From Parasutterella excrementihominis YIT 11859 (GTDB taxonomy: Bacteria > Pseudomonadota > Gammaproteobacteria > Burkholderiales > Burkholderiaceae_F): DNA of 64,000 nt. A program made the translations under genes and the position numbers. The notes under the pieces were generated by a model. That model was not told the DNA's origin, searched no databases, and saw only the letters and a program-made list of their open reading frames with translations. This document shows positions 9,201 through 16,379 of this stretch, piece by piece. Position 1 is the first letter of the stretch. Each line of letters begins with the position of its first letter. The DNA lies in contig NZ_GL883687.1 in assembly GCF_000205025.1 (NCBI RefSeq), positions 1 through 64,000 on the forward strand. Reading direction: 5' to 3'.

Positions 9201-9371
9201 GCCGGATCCGGTGCACAGAACGCCATCGGTATCGGTGTGTTAGGCGGTATGCTGACAGGTACTTTCCTCTGTATCTTCTTCGTTCCGCTGTTCTATGTGC
9301 TCATTGTTAAGCTTTTCGGCGATAAGATTAAAAAGAAAAAACCGCAGGAAGCCCTGCAGGAGAATAAGTAA
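6234..9371 (+). CDS. RND multidrug efflux permease (HAE1, AcrB type)
   Basis: A 1045-residue proton-driven drug exporter, full length for the AcrB/MexB family, with 12 membrane segments and two large periplasmic loops. The start FFINRPIFAWVIAI and the QIAPPQVSI stretch are typical. The proton-relay acidic pair is in GLLVDDAIVVVENVE (near residues 405-410), and GLVSKNAILIVEFA in the second half provides the conserved Lys. It works with the adaptor just upstream and the outer-membrane channel whose ATG immediately follows its stop codon. Substrates cannot be read from the sequence; the HAE1 type suggests hydrophobic and amphiphilic drugs or bile-type compounds. Confidence 0.95.
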   Translation: MAKFFINRPIFAWVIAIVIMLAGTLSILNLPVSMYPQIAPPQVSISATYPGASAKTIEDTVVQVIEQKMTGLDGYLYMSSTSESSGRINITLTFAAGTDPDMAQVQVQNRLSQAQSSLPEVVQRLGVTVIKTTASFLKVIGLTSTDGSISSAELGDYLVSSIQEPLSRVDGVGEVEVFGSAFAMRIWLDPEKLHEFSLTPADIKTAISTQNVQISSGQVGGLPAAKGTALNAVITSSSLLETPEQFGAIFLKTQENGSQVFLRDVARIEKGPKMYEATAFFNGKPTAGLAIKLASGANALLTSDLVDKKMEELSHFFPEKYEYVIPFDTTPFVRISIEGVIHTLLEAIVLVVLVMYLFLQNFRATLIPTIAVPVVVLGTFGILGAMGYSINMLTMFAMVLAIGLLVDDAIVVVENVERVMDQERLSPHDATEKSMSQITGALVGIAMVLSAVFVPMAFFGGSTGVIYRQFSVTIVAAMGLSVLVALTLTPALCATILKPIKHDKAEKGFFGWFNRWFNKGAEGATSAVGYMTARWKRFIVIYGVIIGGVVFGFLKVPTAFMPDEDQGSLMVQIQLPEGSTREQILPVVKRMQDYMLNEEKDSVQSVMTVVGFSLAGMGQNSAMAFVKLKDWSERPNPEQKAQAVAARANRTLMSWKDSMVFGFALPPVPELGMADGFDMYLQDLSGQGHDALMAARNQVLGAARSNPQLYNVRPNGKEDAPQLQLHIDFAKAASLGVSVASINDTLSTAWGSSYVNDFYDRGRIKQVYVQGDEKFRQRPEDLDRWYVRNDKGEMVPFSAFCSTEWKFGSSRLERFNGLGAVNIQGAPAAGFTTGQAMLAMEEIAKALPYGFGIAWNGISFQEQQAGSQTGALYTLSILIVFLCLAALYESWSIPIAVILVVPLGVIGALGMTGAFGMNNDVYFQVGLLTTIGLVSKNAILIVEFAKELHEKGESIVHAAAHAVRMRIRPIMMTSLAFGLGVLPLAKATGAGSGAQNAIGIGVLGGMLTGTFLCIFFVPLFYVLIVKLFGDKIKKKKPQEALQENK

Positions 9372-10871
9372 ATGAAGGCATTAAAACTCACGGTTATTGC
9401 CTGTTCTCTGGCCGTCTGTGCCGGCTGCACGATGGCGCCCAAATATGAAAGACCTGCCGCGCCGGTCGCGGCAACTTTCCCGACCGGGGAAGCGTACAAG
9501 GACGTGATGACCACAGCCTCTCCGCTCCCCGACTGGAAGGTCTTCATCACCAACCCGAAAGCCAAGAAAGTGGTTGAGATGGCACTTGCCAACAATCGCG
9601 ATCTGAGAGTTGCGATCCTCAATATCGAAAAGGCCAGAGCGGCCTACGGTATTCAGAGATCTGCGCTGATGCCGTCCGTGGCAGCCGGCTTGCAGGAAAA
9701 TACCGGTAAAACACCAAGCATGATGTCGGCGACGGGCAGCAGCTACGTTTCTCACACGTATCAGGCGAACCTGGCTTCTACGGCTTGGGAGCTGGACCTC
9801 TTCGGACGTGTCAGAAGCCTGAGCGAAGCAGCTCTTCAGCAGTTCTTCTCGGCTGAAGAAAACCGTGCCGCCGCACAGAACGCCCTGATTGCGCAGGTCG
9901 CCACTTCTTGGATTAACTTAGGCGCTCAGAAAGAATTTCTCCGTCTGCAGAAAATTACGCTCCAAAGTCAGGAAGAAAGCTTCAAGCTGATGTCCGACAG
10001 CTATCGTTTGGGCGCGAGCTCTCTGCTGGAGCTAGAACAGGCTCGTACGACGGTTGCCACGGCTCGCGCTGCAGTAGCGCAGTATGAACGTAGCTTGGCT
10101 CAGGCACAGAATGCTCTGAACTTAGTTGTCGGCTCCCAAGTTCCTGCGGATCTTGAGCCGAACAATCTGGAAGAAGCTACGAATTACGGAGCGATTGCTC
10201 CTGCCGGCTTAAGCAGTGACATCCTCTTAAACCGTCCGGACATTAAGGCTGCCGAACATGATCTGATGTCTGCGAATGCCAACATCGGCGCGGCTCGAGC
10301 CAACTTTTTCCCGCGCATCTCTTTGACGGCAGGCATCGGTTCTTCTTCCCGTCACTTAAGTGACTTGTTTGATGCCGGTACGGGCCTTTGGACGTTTGCA
10401 CCTTCCGTTTCTCTCCCGATCTTTACCGGCGGAGCGAACCTTTCGACCCTGCGTCAGGCAGAGGCGCAGCAAAAGATCATGGTCGCAACTTATGAGAAGA
10501 CTGTGCAGAATGCTTTTGCAGAGGTAAGTGATGCGCTTGCTACTGTCGGCACGGTGAACCGTCAGTGCGCAGCCTTAAAGGATTTGGTTAACGCTACGGA
10601 AACGGCTTACCGTCTGTCTCAGAGCCGTTACAAGAACGGTCTTGACGGCTTCCTGACCGTACTGGAAAGCCAAAGACAGATGGTTGCTGCTCAGACGAAT
10701 TACATTTCTGCCGAGAGTAATCGCCTGTCCAGCGGCGTAATGCTCTATAAGGTGCTCGGAGGCGGCTCTGTCATTGAACCTGAAACTCGGGCAGCTGCTC
10801 AAACGGAAGCTCCGGCTGCCGCTGAACAGGCTCAGGCAGTTCATGTCTCGAGCGGAGGCGGAAATGCTTAA
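9372..10871 (+). CDS. Outer-membrane efflux channel lipoprotein (NodT/OprM family)
   Basis: A 499-residue trimeric outer-membrane factor. It has a lipoprotein signal with lipobox CAGC (Cys20), MAPKYERP after it as in OprM-like proteins, and two related halves, each with the coiled-coil-rich pattern of the family (for example YRLGASSLLELEQAR and SRYKNGLDGFLTVLESQ). LLNRPDI near residue 280 is a family hallmark. It directly abuts the permease stop codon and overlaps the start of the TetR gene by 8 nt, showing tight translational coupling. It may also serve the second RND pair at 39-43 kb, which lacks its own channel (inference). Confidence 0.93.
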   Translation: MKALKLTVIACSLAVCAGCTMAPKYERPAAPVAATFPTGEAYKDVMTTASPLPDWKVFITNPKAKKVVEMALANNRDLRVAILNIEKARAAYGIQRSALMPSVAAGLQENTGKTPSMMSATGSSYVSHTYQANLASTAWELDLFGRVRSLSEAALQQFFSAEENRAAAQNALIAQVATSWINLGAQKEFLRLQKITLQSQEESFKLMSDSYRLGASSLLELEQARTTVATARAAVAQYERSLAQAQNALNLVVGSQVPADLEPNNLEEATNYGAIAPAGLSSDILLNRPDIKAAEHDLMSANANIGAARANFFPRISLTAGIGSSSRHLSDLFDAGTGLWTFAPSVSLPIFTGGANLSTLRQAEAQQKIMVATYEKTVQNAFAEVSDALATVGTVNRQCAALKDLVNATETAYRLSQSRYKNGLDGFLTVLESQRQMVAAQTNYISAESNRLSSGVMLYKVLGGGSVIEPETRAAAQTEAPAAAEQAQAVHVSSGGGNA

Positions 10872-11472
10872 AACTAGAGAAACCAGAGTTGAAGAGCGTA
10901 AGGAAGAAAAACGCAGCGAAAAGCGCGATCGAATTTTGCGTGCCGCGGAAGCCATCTTTTTAGATAAAGGCTTTCATGCGGCAAGCATGAATGAAATCGC
11001 AGAAGCGGCCAACGTCAGTACGCCTCATCTTTACAACTTCTATGCTAGTAAAGCTGCTTTGGCGTTGGCAGTGCAGCTGAAGATGGGGCAGGAAACTTTT
11101 GATGCTCTAAAGACAGCGATGTCCGCAGGAGAGAAGAACCCGAGTTGTCAGTCGATTTTTGATTCTCGTCGCTCTTCACTGATGCTGACGATTCTGACTG
11201 AGTGCACGCGCAATCCCGAGATAAAAGAAAAGATTAAGGAAAACGGCGCACGTCTTCGGAAGATGATTTCGGAAGCGGGCGGCATCTCGCCGGACGACCA
11301 GGAAGGACAGTACCGCATTCTCTGCGTGATGGCCATGTACCTTGGTATGTCGATTTCCAACATCTTTACGCCGGTTGAAAACCGTGAACTGATGACCAAG
11401 ATTTTGGCGCAGGCCGAAACCTGCATTCTTCCGTTTTGCGGAGATAAAGGGTCAAAAGCAACAGTATCCTAA
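10864..11472 (+). CDS. TetR/AcrR-family transcriptional regulator
   Basis: A 202-residue regulator with an N-terminal helix-turn-helix (about residues 20-68: RILRAAEAIFLDKGF, SMNEIAEAANVSTPHLYNFY) and a C-terminal helical ligand domain. I start it at the ATG at 10864 because GGAGG at 10854-10858 lies five bases before it; the frame is open further upstream inside the channel gene, but that extension would be unusual. As last gene of the efflux operon it probably represses its own operon through the palindrome at 4917-4936, with a drug or metabolite as inducer. An intrinsic terminator follows. Confidence 0.88.
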   Translation: MLKTRETRVEERKEEKRSEKRDRILRAAEAIFLDKGFHAASMNEIAEAANVSTPHLYNFYASKAALALAVQLKMGQETFDALKTAMSAGEKNPSCQSIFDSRRSSLMLTILTECTRNPEIKEKIKENGARLRKMISEAGGISPDDQEGQYRILCVMAMYLGMSISNIFTPVENRELMTKILAQAETCILPFCGDKGSKATVS

Positions 11473-11502
11473 TACTTAGAGATTAAGTAAGTGTTCACAT
11501 AC

Positions 11503-11540
11503 ATCCCGGGATCAAACTCGGGATTATTTTTTTGATTTTT
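11503..11540 (+). terminator. Rho-independent terminator of the RND operon
   Basis: ATCCCGGG at 11503-11510 and CTCGGGAT at 11517-11524 form an 8-bp stem with one G-T pair and a six-base loop, followed by TATTTTTTTG. Confidence 0.85.
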
Positions 11541-11671
11541 TCCTTATCTGAATTTGCGGATTAGGGGTGTTTAGCCGAGTGTCAGTTTTAGTAGTGAGAA
11601 AACGGATTTTGAGTTTGACTCAATTGTGGTAAGTTGAAGACAACTACGACTTAGTTCGATGAAGTTGAACC

Positions 11672-13441
11672 GTGAATAAGATTCTTAGGCTGATCGCTGC
11701 AGTAATCGGTTTTCTTTTGCTCAATGTGCAGGCTGAGGAACCGAAGGAATACGCGTTTGCGATCAACTCAGCCGTTACTCCGCTTCTGCATGCCGCTTTT
11801 GTAAATCAAACGATTAAGACGGTCGAGAGAGCCGTGGAGCCGGCCAAGCTAAAGGTTATGTATGTCGAGCTGCCGGAGTTAGAAAGGCTGATCGAAGACC
11901 ATCAGGCGGATTTCTTCATTTCGACTGCGGCAACCATTCGGCGCTATCAGGATCTAGGCGCTCGTGATGTGCTGACAGCGTCTTCACCGTTCTCTAAAAA
12001 TCCGAATCGGTCTGAAGGCTCTTTGTTCATTGTTAAGGCCGACAGGTCGGATATCAATAGCGTTTCGGACCTCAAGGACAAACGTGCTGCGGCAGGTCGC
12101 CCGACTGCTTTCGGGATGTATTTGGCCGCGATGGGCGAGATTGCCGCGGACGGTTACGATCCTAAAACCTTTTTTAGATCGACTCAGTTTTACGGTCTTA
12201 ATCGCGATCAAATCATTAAAGACGTTTTGAACGGCAAGGCTGATGTGGGGATTTTGAGAGCCTGCTATCTCGAGGATGCGGTTAATCGAAAGGTTGTTAC
12301 GACGGATCAGCTCAAGTTTATCAATCTTAAGAGCGATCCAGACCACATTTGCCTGCACTCCACACGACTTTATCCGAACTGGAGTTTTGGCTCGAACCCT
12401 TCCGTTCCACCGGCAGTCCTGTCAGCGGTGGCTGCAGGTTTGATTGCACAAAAACCGGTCGGTATCGGTTTGTATTGGTCCGTAGCAAGTGACTACACCG
12501 CGGTAGACAATCTTCTGAAGTCTCTGCGGCTCGGGTCGTATCAGCGGTTTAGTAAAGAATGGTTTTGGCAGCGAATCGTCGAATATCGCTTTTGGATCTT
12601 GAGTGCCCTAGCTGCTTTTGTTCTTTTGCTGATCCATTCTCTCATTGTCTCAAGGACGGTGGACATTAGGACGAGGGAGCTCAAAGAATCGCTCAAACGT
12701 GAGAATAGGAGTTTTAATGAAGCACAAAAAGCGCACCGACGCCTGATGAAAATGCAGCGAGCGGCTGTCGTCGGGCAGATTTCCAGCCTGATCGCACATG
12801 AACTCAATCAGCCGCTCGCTGGTATCAAGCTCTATGCTCGGACGCTTCAGCGCGCTAAAGATTCGGGAACATTGACAGAAGACAAGCTCGGTACAGCCTT
12901 GACGGAGATTCGCACGGATGCGGACTTAGCTGCCGCCATTGTTGAGCGAGTCAGAAGCTACGCCAAAGGCACTCGCAGCGAAAGAGTGTCTTCGGAAGTT
13001 TCCGAGCTCGTTAACAAAGCAGTTCGAGAATTCAAACGACAGAGCGGAGAAAGAGTTGAAGTCTGGGTCCCTCAAGAGCAACCGGTCTATATCATCGTGA
13101 ACCCGCTCGAATTTGAGCTGGTGATCATTAACCTTTTGAGAAATGCGGCTCAGGCACTTCAAGAACTTGGAGTCTTGAATCCGAAAGTGGCTCTGACGAT
13201 TAAGCGAGAAGATAACAAAGCGCTAATTGCAATCGAAGACAACGGTCACATTGAAAAAGAAAAGATTGAAAAACTCTCAGAACCGACTAATTCAACGAAA
13301 GCTGACGGATTAGGTCTAGGTCTGCAGATTGTCAGAAGCATTATTGAAAATCACGGTGGCAAGATTTTCTTTTCTCAGGCGGCTTCGGGTGGGTTGAGGG
13401 TAGAAATTAGGTTGCCGGCAGAGGAGACGACAGAACAATGA
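11672..13441 (+). CDS. TtrS-like sensor histidine kinase with PhnD-type periplasmic sensor
   Basis: A 589-residue membrane sensor. It has a signal-like N-terminus, a periplasmic phosphonate-binding-protein-like domain (about residues 25-290), one membrane helix at about 306-326, a short coiled coil, then the kinase core. The phosphorylated His is H376 in AHELNQPLAG, the N box has N487 in NLLRNAAQAL, and the ATP lid contains DGLGLGL. The G1 box is atypical: D523-N-G-H-I without the usual second Gly. This architecture is that of TtrS, which senses tetrathionate, and relatives; the signal here is unknown. Start is GTG at 11672. It overlaps the regulator gene by 4 nt (ATGA). Confidence 0.85.
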   Translation: MNKILRLIAAVIGFLLLNVQAEEPKEYAFAINSAVTPLLHAAFVNQTIKTVERAVEPAKLKVMYVELPELERLIEDHQADFFISTAATIRRYQDLGARDVLTASSPFSKNPNRSEGSLFIVKADRSDINSVSDLKDKRAAAGRPTAFGMYLAAMGEIAADGYDPKTFFRSTQFYGLNRDQIIKDVLNGKADVGILRACYLEDAVNRKVVTTDQLKFINLKSDPDHICLHSTRLYPNWSFGSNPSVPPAVLSAVAAGLIAQKPVGIGLYWSVASDYTAVDNLLKSLRLGSYQRFSKEWFWQRIVEYRFWILSALAAFVLLLIHSLIVSRTVDIRTRELKESLKRENRSFNEAQKAHRRLMKMQRAAVVGQISSLIAHELNQPLAGIKLYARTLQRAKDSGTLTEDKLGTALTEIRTDADLAAAIVERVRSYAKGTRSERVSSEVSELVNKAVREFKRQSGERVEVWVPQEQPVYIIVNPLEFELVIINLLRNAAQALQELGVLNPKVALTIKREDNKALIAIEDNGHIEKEKIEKLSEPTNSTKADGLGLGLQIVRSIIENHGGKIFFSQAASGGLRVEIRLPAEETTEQ

Positions 13442-14061
13442 CAATATCGAATCCGATTATTCGCATAGTGGACGATGAAGCAGTCGTCCGAAAAGCGCTG
13501 AAGTTCCTCCTTGAGTCCGAGGGATGGACGGTCGAGGCCTATGAGAAAGGCTCTGAATTTTTAGTTGAAGACCGACCCTCTCTCATCGGCTGTCTCATTC
13601 TTGATGTCGCTATGCCGGAGATGAACGGACTGGAGCTGTACCATCGACTGCGTGAAAGAAAGTACGAGGTTCCGGTGATTTTTCTGACAGGGCATGGCGA
13701 TGTGGACATGGCCGTCCAGGCGATGAAGGACGGCGCCATCGACTTCATTCAAAAGCCGATTAACGAGGAGAGACTTCTGTCAGCCGTGGCAAAAGCAGTT
13801 CGATATGACGAAACTCACAGAGGCTGGACGATTTCGGAGGAGGAAGAAAAGAAGAGATTTCAGACACTGACTTCTCGGGAAAAACAAATCTTATCGCTGA
13901 TTGCGAAAGGGCTGATTAACAAAGAAGTCAGCGAGCGCCTCGGACTTTCACCGAGAACAATTGAGGTTCATCGTCAAAAAGGACTCCATAAATTAGGGGT
14001 ACAAACAGTTTCGGAATTAGTGAGATTACTCTCTCACATCGAAGAAAACGCTCTTTTTTGA
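13438..14061 (+). CDS. FixJ/TtrR-like response regulator
   Basis: A 207-residue two-domain regulator. The receiver domain has the acidic pair at D11/D12, phospho-acceptor D56 in LILDVAMP, T84 and K106. A LuxR-type helix-turn-helix occupies about residues 138-200 (LTSREKQILSLIAKG, LSPRTIEVHRQK). It is translationally coupled to the sensor kinase and is its likely partner. The exported flavoprotein gene starts 77 nt downstream with a 12-base palindrome between them, so it is the most obvious target (inference). Confidence 0.9.
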   Translation: MTISNPIIRIVDDEAVVRKALKFLLESEGWTVEAYEKGSEFLVEDRPSLIGCLILDVAMPEMNGLELYHRLRERKYEVPVIFLTGHGDVDMAVQAMKDGAIDFIQKPINEERLLSAVAKAVRYDETHRGWTISEEEEKKRFQTLTSREKQILSLIAKGLINKEVSERLGLSPRTIEVHRQKGLHKLGVQTVSELVRLLSHIEENALF

Positions 14062-14072
14062 TATTTGTCAGG

Positions 14073-14084
14073 GTACTTAAGTAC
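14073..14084. promoter_or_regulatory. 12-base palindrome, candidate regulator site before the flavoprotein gene
   Basis: GTACTTAAGTAC is a perfect palindrome, 12 nt after the stop codon of the response regulator and about 54 nt before the flavoprotein ATG. Its size suits a LuxR-type regulator dimer such as the FixJ-like protein encoded next to it. Direct binding is inference. Confidence 0.45.
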
Positions 14085-14137
14085 TGCGATGCGCAAAAAT
14101 TCAATTAACGAATTTCATATCTACTAAGGAGATAAAA

Positions 14138-15547
14138 ATGAAGAAGCTCTGCATCGCACTCGTTTCTGCACTGGCCCTCGGCATTGTTAATGCTGAAGAA
14201 ACTGATCTTGTTGTCGTCGGTTCCGGCGGCGCCGGCCTCTCTGCCGCCATCATGGCCGCTCAGCAAGGCAAGAAAGTTATTGTTCTTGAAAAAATGCCGA
14301 TCATCGGCGGAAATACGCTCCGCAGTGAGGGTGGTATGAATGCCGCAGGCACGCTTCAACAGCTTGAACACGGCATCATGAACGATTCCGCTATGCGTAT
14401 GAGTATGGATGCTCAGAAAGGCGGCCATTATCTCAACAATCCTGAGCTGACGCTGACTCTAGCCGAGAACGCCAAAGACGCCGAAGCTTGGCTCCTCTCC
14501 TTAGGCGCTCCTTTCTGCCATCGTATGGGCCGCGGCGGCGGACAGACAGCTGCCCGTGGTCACGGACCTTGTGACGGTTCTGCAGTCGGACAGTCTGTGA
14601 TGAAGGTTCTTTACGGTACAGCTAAGAAGATTCCGACGATAGAAATTCGTCCGCTTAACCAGGTCACAGAGCTTTTGACCAAAGACGGCAAGATCTCCGG
14701 CGTGAAGGTTGAAACAAAAGGCAAAGATAAGAAAGATTACACGATTGATGCCAAGGCTGTTGTTCTGGCAACCGGCGGATTCGGCGCAAATGCTAAGCTG
14801 ATTTCTTCTTTAAGGCCGGAATACAAAGGTTTTGCTACAACGAACCAACCGGGTGCATTGGGTGAAGGTTTAGACTTGGCCAAAGGCGTTGGAGCAACTT
14901 TCGTTGATTTGAGAGAGATTCAAGCCCACCCGACCGCTGTTCCTGTTAAAGGCATTCTGATTTCTGAATCCATGAGAGCTCGCGGCGGGTACCTCGTCAA
15001 CAATGAAGGCAATCGCTTTGTCAATGAACTTCAGCCGCGCGACGTTGTTGCCGCTGCTGTTCTAGCCCAGCCGACAGGAAAAGCGTGGCTTCTGATCGAC
15101 GACAAGCTGGTTAAATCCAACAAGCTGGCTGCCGGTTATGTTTCTCAGGGTTTGATGGTTTCCGGCAAGAATGTTGACGAATTAGCTAAGGCTATGGGCG
15201 TACCTGCCAAGAATCTTAAGGCTACAATGGATCAGTATCAAAAAGCCTTTGAGACCAAAAAAGACGAGGCTTTCGGGCGCCCTGAGATGGTCGTAGCCAA
15301 CAATGTCTGGCCTATGTACGCTGTTCAGATCACTCCGGCTATTCACCACACTATGGGCGGCGTGAGAATCAACAAGAACGCAGAAGTGATCGGCGTGACA
15401 GCTAAACCGATTCCCGGTCTCTATGCTGCCGGTGAAGTGACTGGCGGTGTTCACGGCGGTAACCGCATCGGCGGAAACGCTGTGGCCGACATCATTACTT
15501 TCGGCCGTATTGCCGGAGCGAATGCTGCTAACTACATGACGAAGTAA
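14138..15547 (+). CDS. Exported flavocytochrome c-type fumarate reductase flavoprotein (no haem domain)
   Basis: A 469-residue periplasmic FAD enzyme. A Sec signal peptide (about residues 1-19) precedes the dinucleotide-binding motif VVGSGGAG. The four substrate-site residues known from Shewanella FccA have counterparts: H264 in IQAHPT, R280/R282 in SMRARGG, H403/H404 in HHTMGG and R443 in GGNRIGGNA. It therefore looks active as a fumarate or related enoate reductase. It lacks a cytochrome domain, so a separate haem protein must donate electrons; none is adjacent. AAGGAG at 14126-14131 marks the start. It follows a TtrSR-like pair, which suggests control by an electron acceptor. Confidence 0.87.
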   Translation: MKKLCIALVSALALGIVNAEETDLVVVGSGGAGLSAAIMAAQQGKKVIVLEKMPIIGGNTLRSEGGMNAAGTLQQLEHGIMNDSAMRMSMDAQKGGHYLNNPELTLTLAENAKDAEAWLLSLGAPFCHRMGRGGGQTAARGHGPCDGSAVGQSVMKVLYGTAKKIPTIEIRPLNQVTELLTKDGKISGVKVETKGKDKKDYTIDAKAVVLATGGFGANAKLISSLRPEYKGFATTNQPGALGEGLDLAKGVGATFVDLREIQAHPTAVPVKGILISESMRARGGYLVNNEGNRFVNELQPRDVVAAAVLAQPTGKAWLLIDDKLVKSNKLAAGYVSQGLMVSGKNVDELAKAMGVPAKNLKATMDQYQKAFETKKDEAFGRPEMVVANNVWPMYAVQITPAIHHTMGGVRINKNAEVIGVTAKPIPGLYAAGEVTGGVHGGNRIGGNAVADIITFGRIAGANAANYMTK

Positions 15548-15565
15548 TAAGATCTACAGTTGATT

Positions 15566-15600
15566 CACCAAAACGCCCGTTGGGGCGTTTTGGTGTTTAA
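15566..15600 (+). terminator. Strong hairpin terminator after the flavoprotein gene
   Basis: A perfect 13-bp stem (CACCAAAACGCCC with GGGCGTTTTGGTG, loop GTTG) at 15566-15595 followed by TTTAA. With A and T stretches inside the stem it can work on both strands, also for the reverse-strand gene beyond it. Confidence 0.8.
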
Positions 15601-15618
15601 AGCGGTTGCAGATGAAAA

Positions 15619-16175
15619 TTACAGAGAAATCTGAATTTCATCACGGCTATCTAGGCCGAGCAAAGTTCTGATCAAATCATCTTCAGTCCAAGAGCGTTCG
15701 GCTAGCGCTTGTGAAGAAAGTATCAATTCAGTGTCGTCTCGGTGTGGATCGGCATCGAGAGTGATTAGCTTAACCGGACAGAGGCGAAAGCCTTGCTCAG
15801 GATATCCGTAAATGAAGTTTTTCATCTTGCTATGGTAAAAGAACGGAGTCGAAGAAACGTGCATCGGCGGGGATCGTTGAAGATTAAGAAATTCGGGCTT
15901 GAAAAGTCGTGACTTAAGAATTCGACCCAGTCAAATAAAAACAAAGCTAAACTTTCTGGATAAGCGATTTTGAAAGAGCCGATTTGCCACTTTTTTAATG
16001 AAGATTCGGTCTCTTTCAAAAAATTTTCGACGAGGTTCTCGTATGCGGAGTGTTCGAACCTGAGAAAAACTGCAGGGCAGCGCTGGGCTAGATATTTAAA
16101 ACGATTTTTAGCGTATTCATCATCGGTGATATACACGCGACAGCCTATTATGCTAAAAGCGTATGTATAGTTCAT
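15619..16175 (-). pseudogene. Frameshifted gene of unknown function (two overlapping reading frames)
   Basis: Two reverse-strand frames, one from 16175 to 15822 (117 codons) and one from 15864 to 15619 (81 codons), join into one protein of about 186 residues if one base is added to the CCCC run (forward-strand GGGG at 15869-15872). The joined protein would begin MNYTYAFSIIGCRVYITDDE and end in a run of acidic residues. No family is recognised; size and style recall immunity proteins, but this is only an impression. A real frameshift, a sequencing error or programmed slippage cannot be told apart here. The region is more AT-rich than its neighbours. Confidence 0.5.
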
Positions 16176-16379
16176 AAAGGGATTTCCGAATAACTTCTTG
16201 TTTTTTCAGTCTATTCAGGATCGCGAATTTAATTGACGCAACTTTTCAACGGTTTCTCTTTGAGATAAAGGCCAGTCACAAAAATCCTGCGGGTTCACTA
16301 AGAACTTCCCCCTCTCTACACAAACTTAAAGATCGGCGATAATGATCAGATTATTTGAACGGTAACAAGGAGAATAAAG

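Noticed and set aside
11609-11623. TTGAG-N5-CTCAA inverted repeat before the sensor kinase as an FNR-like site
   Set aside because: The spacing and the G/C at the inner positions depart from the FNR consensus; kept only as a weak symmetric element.
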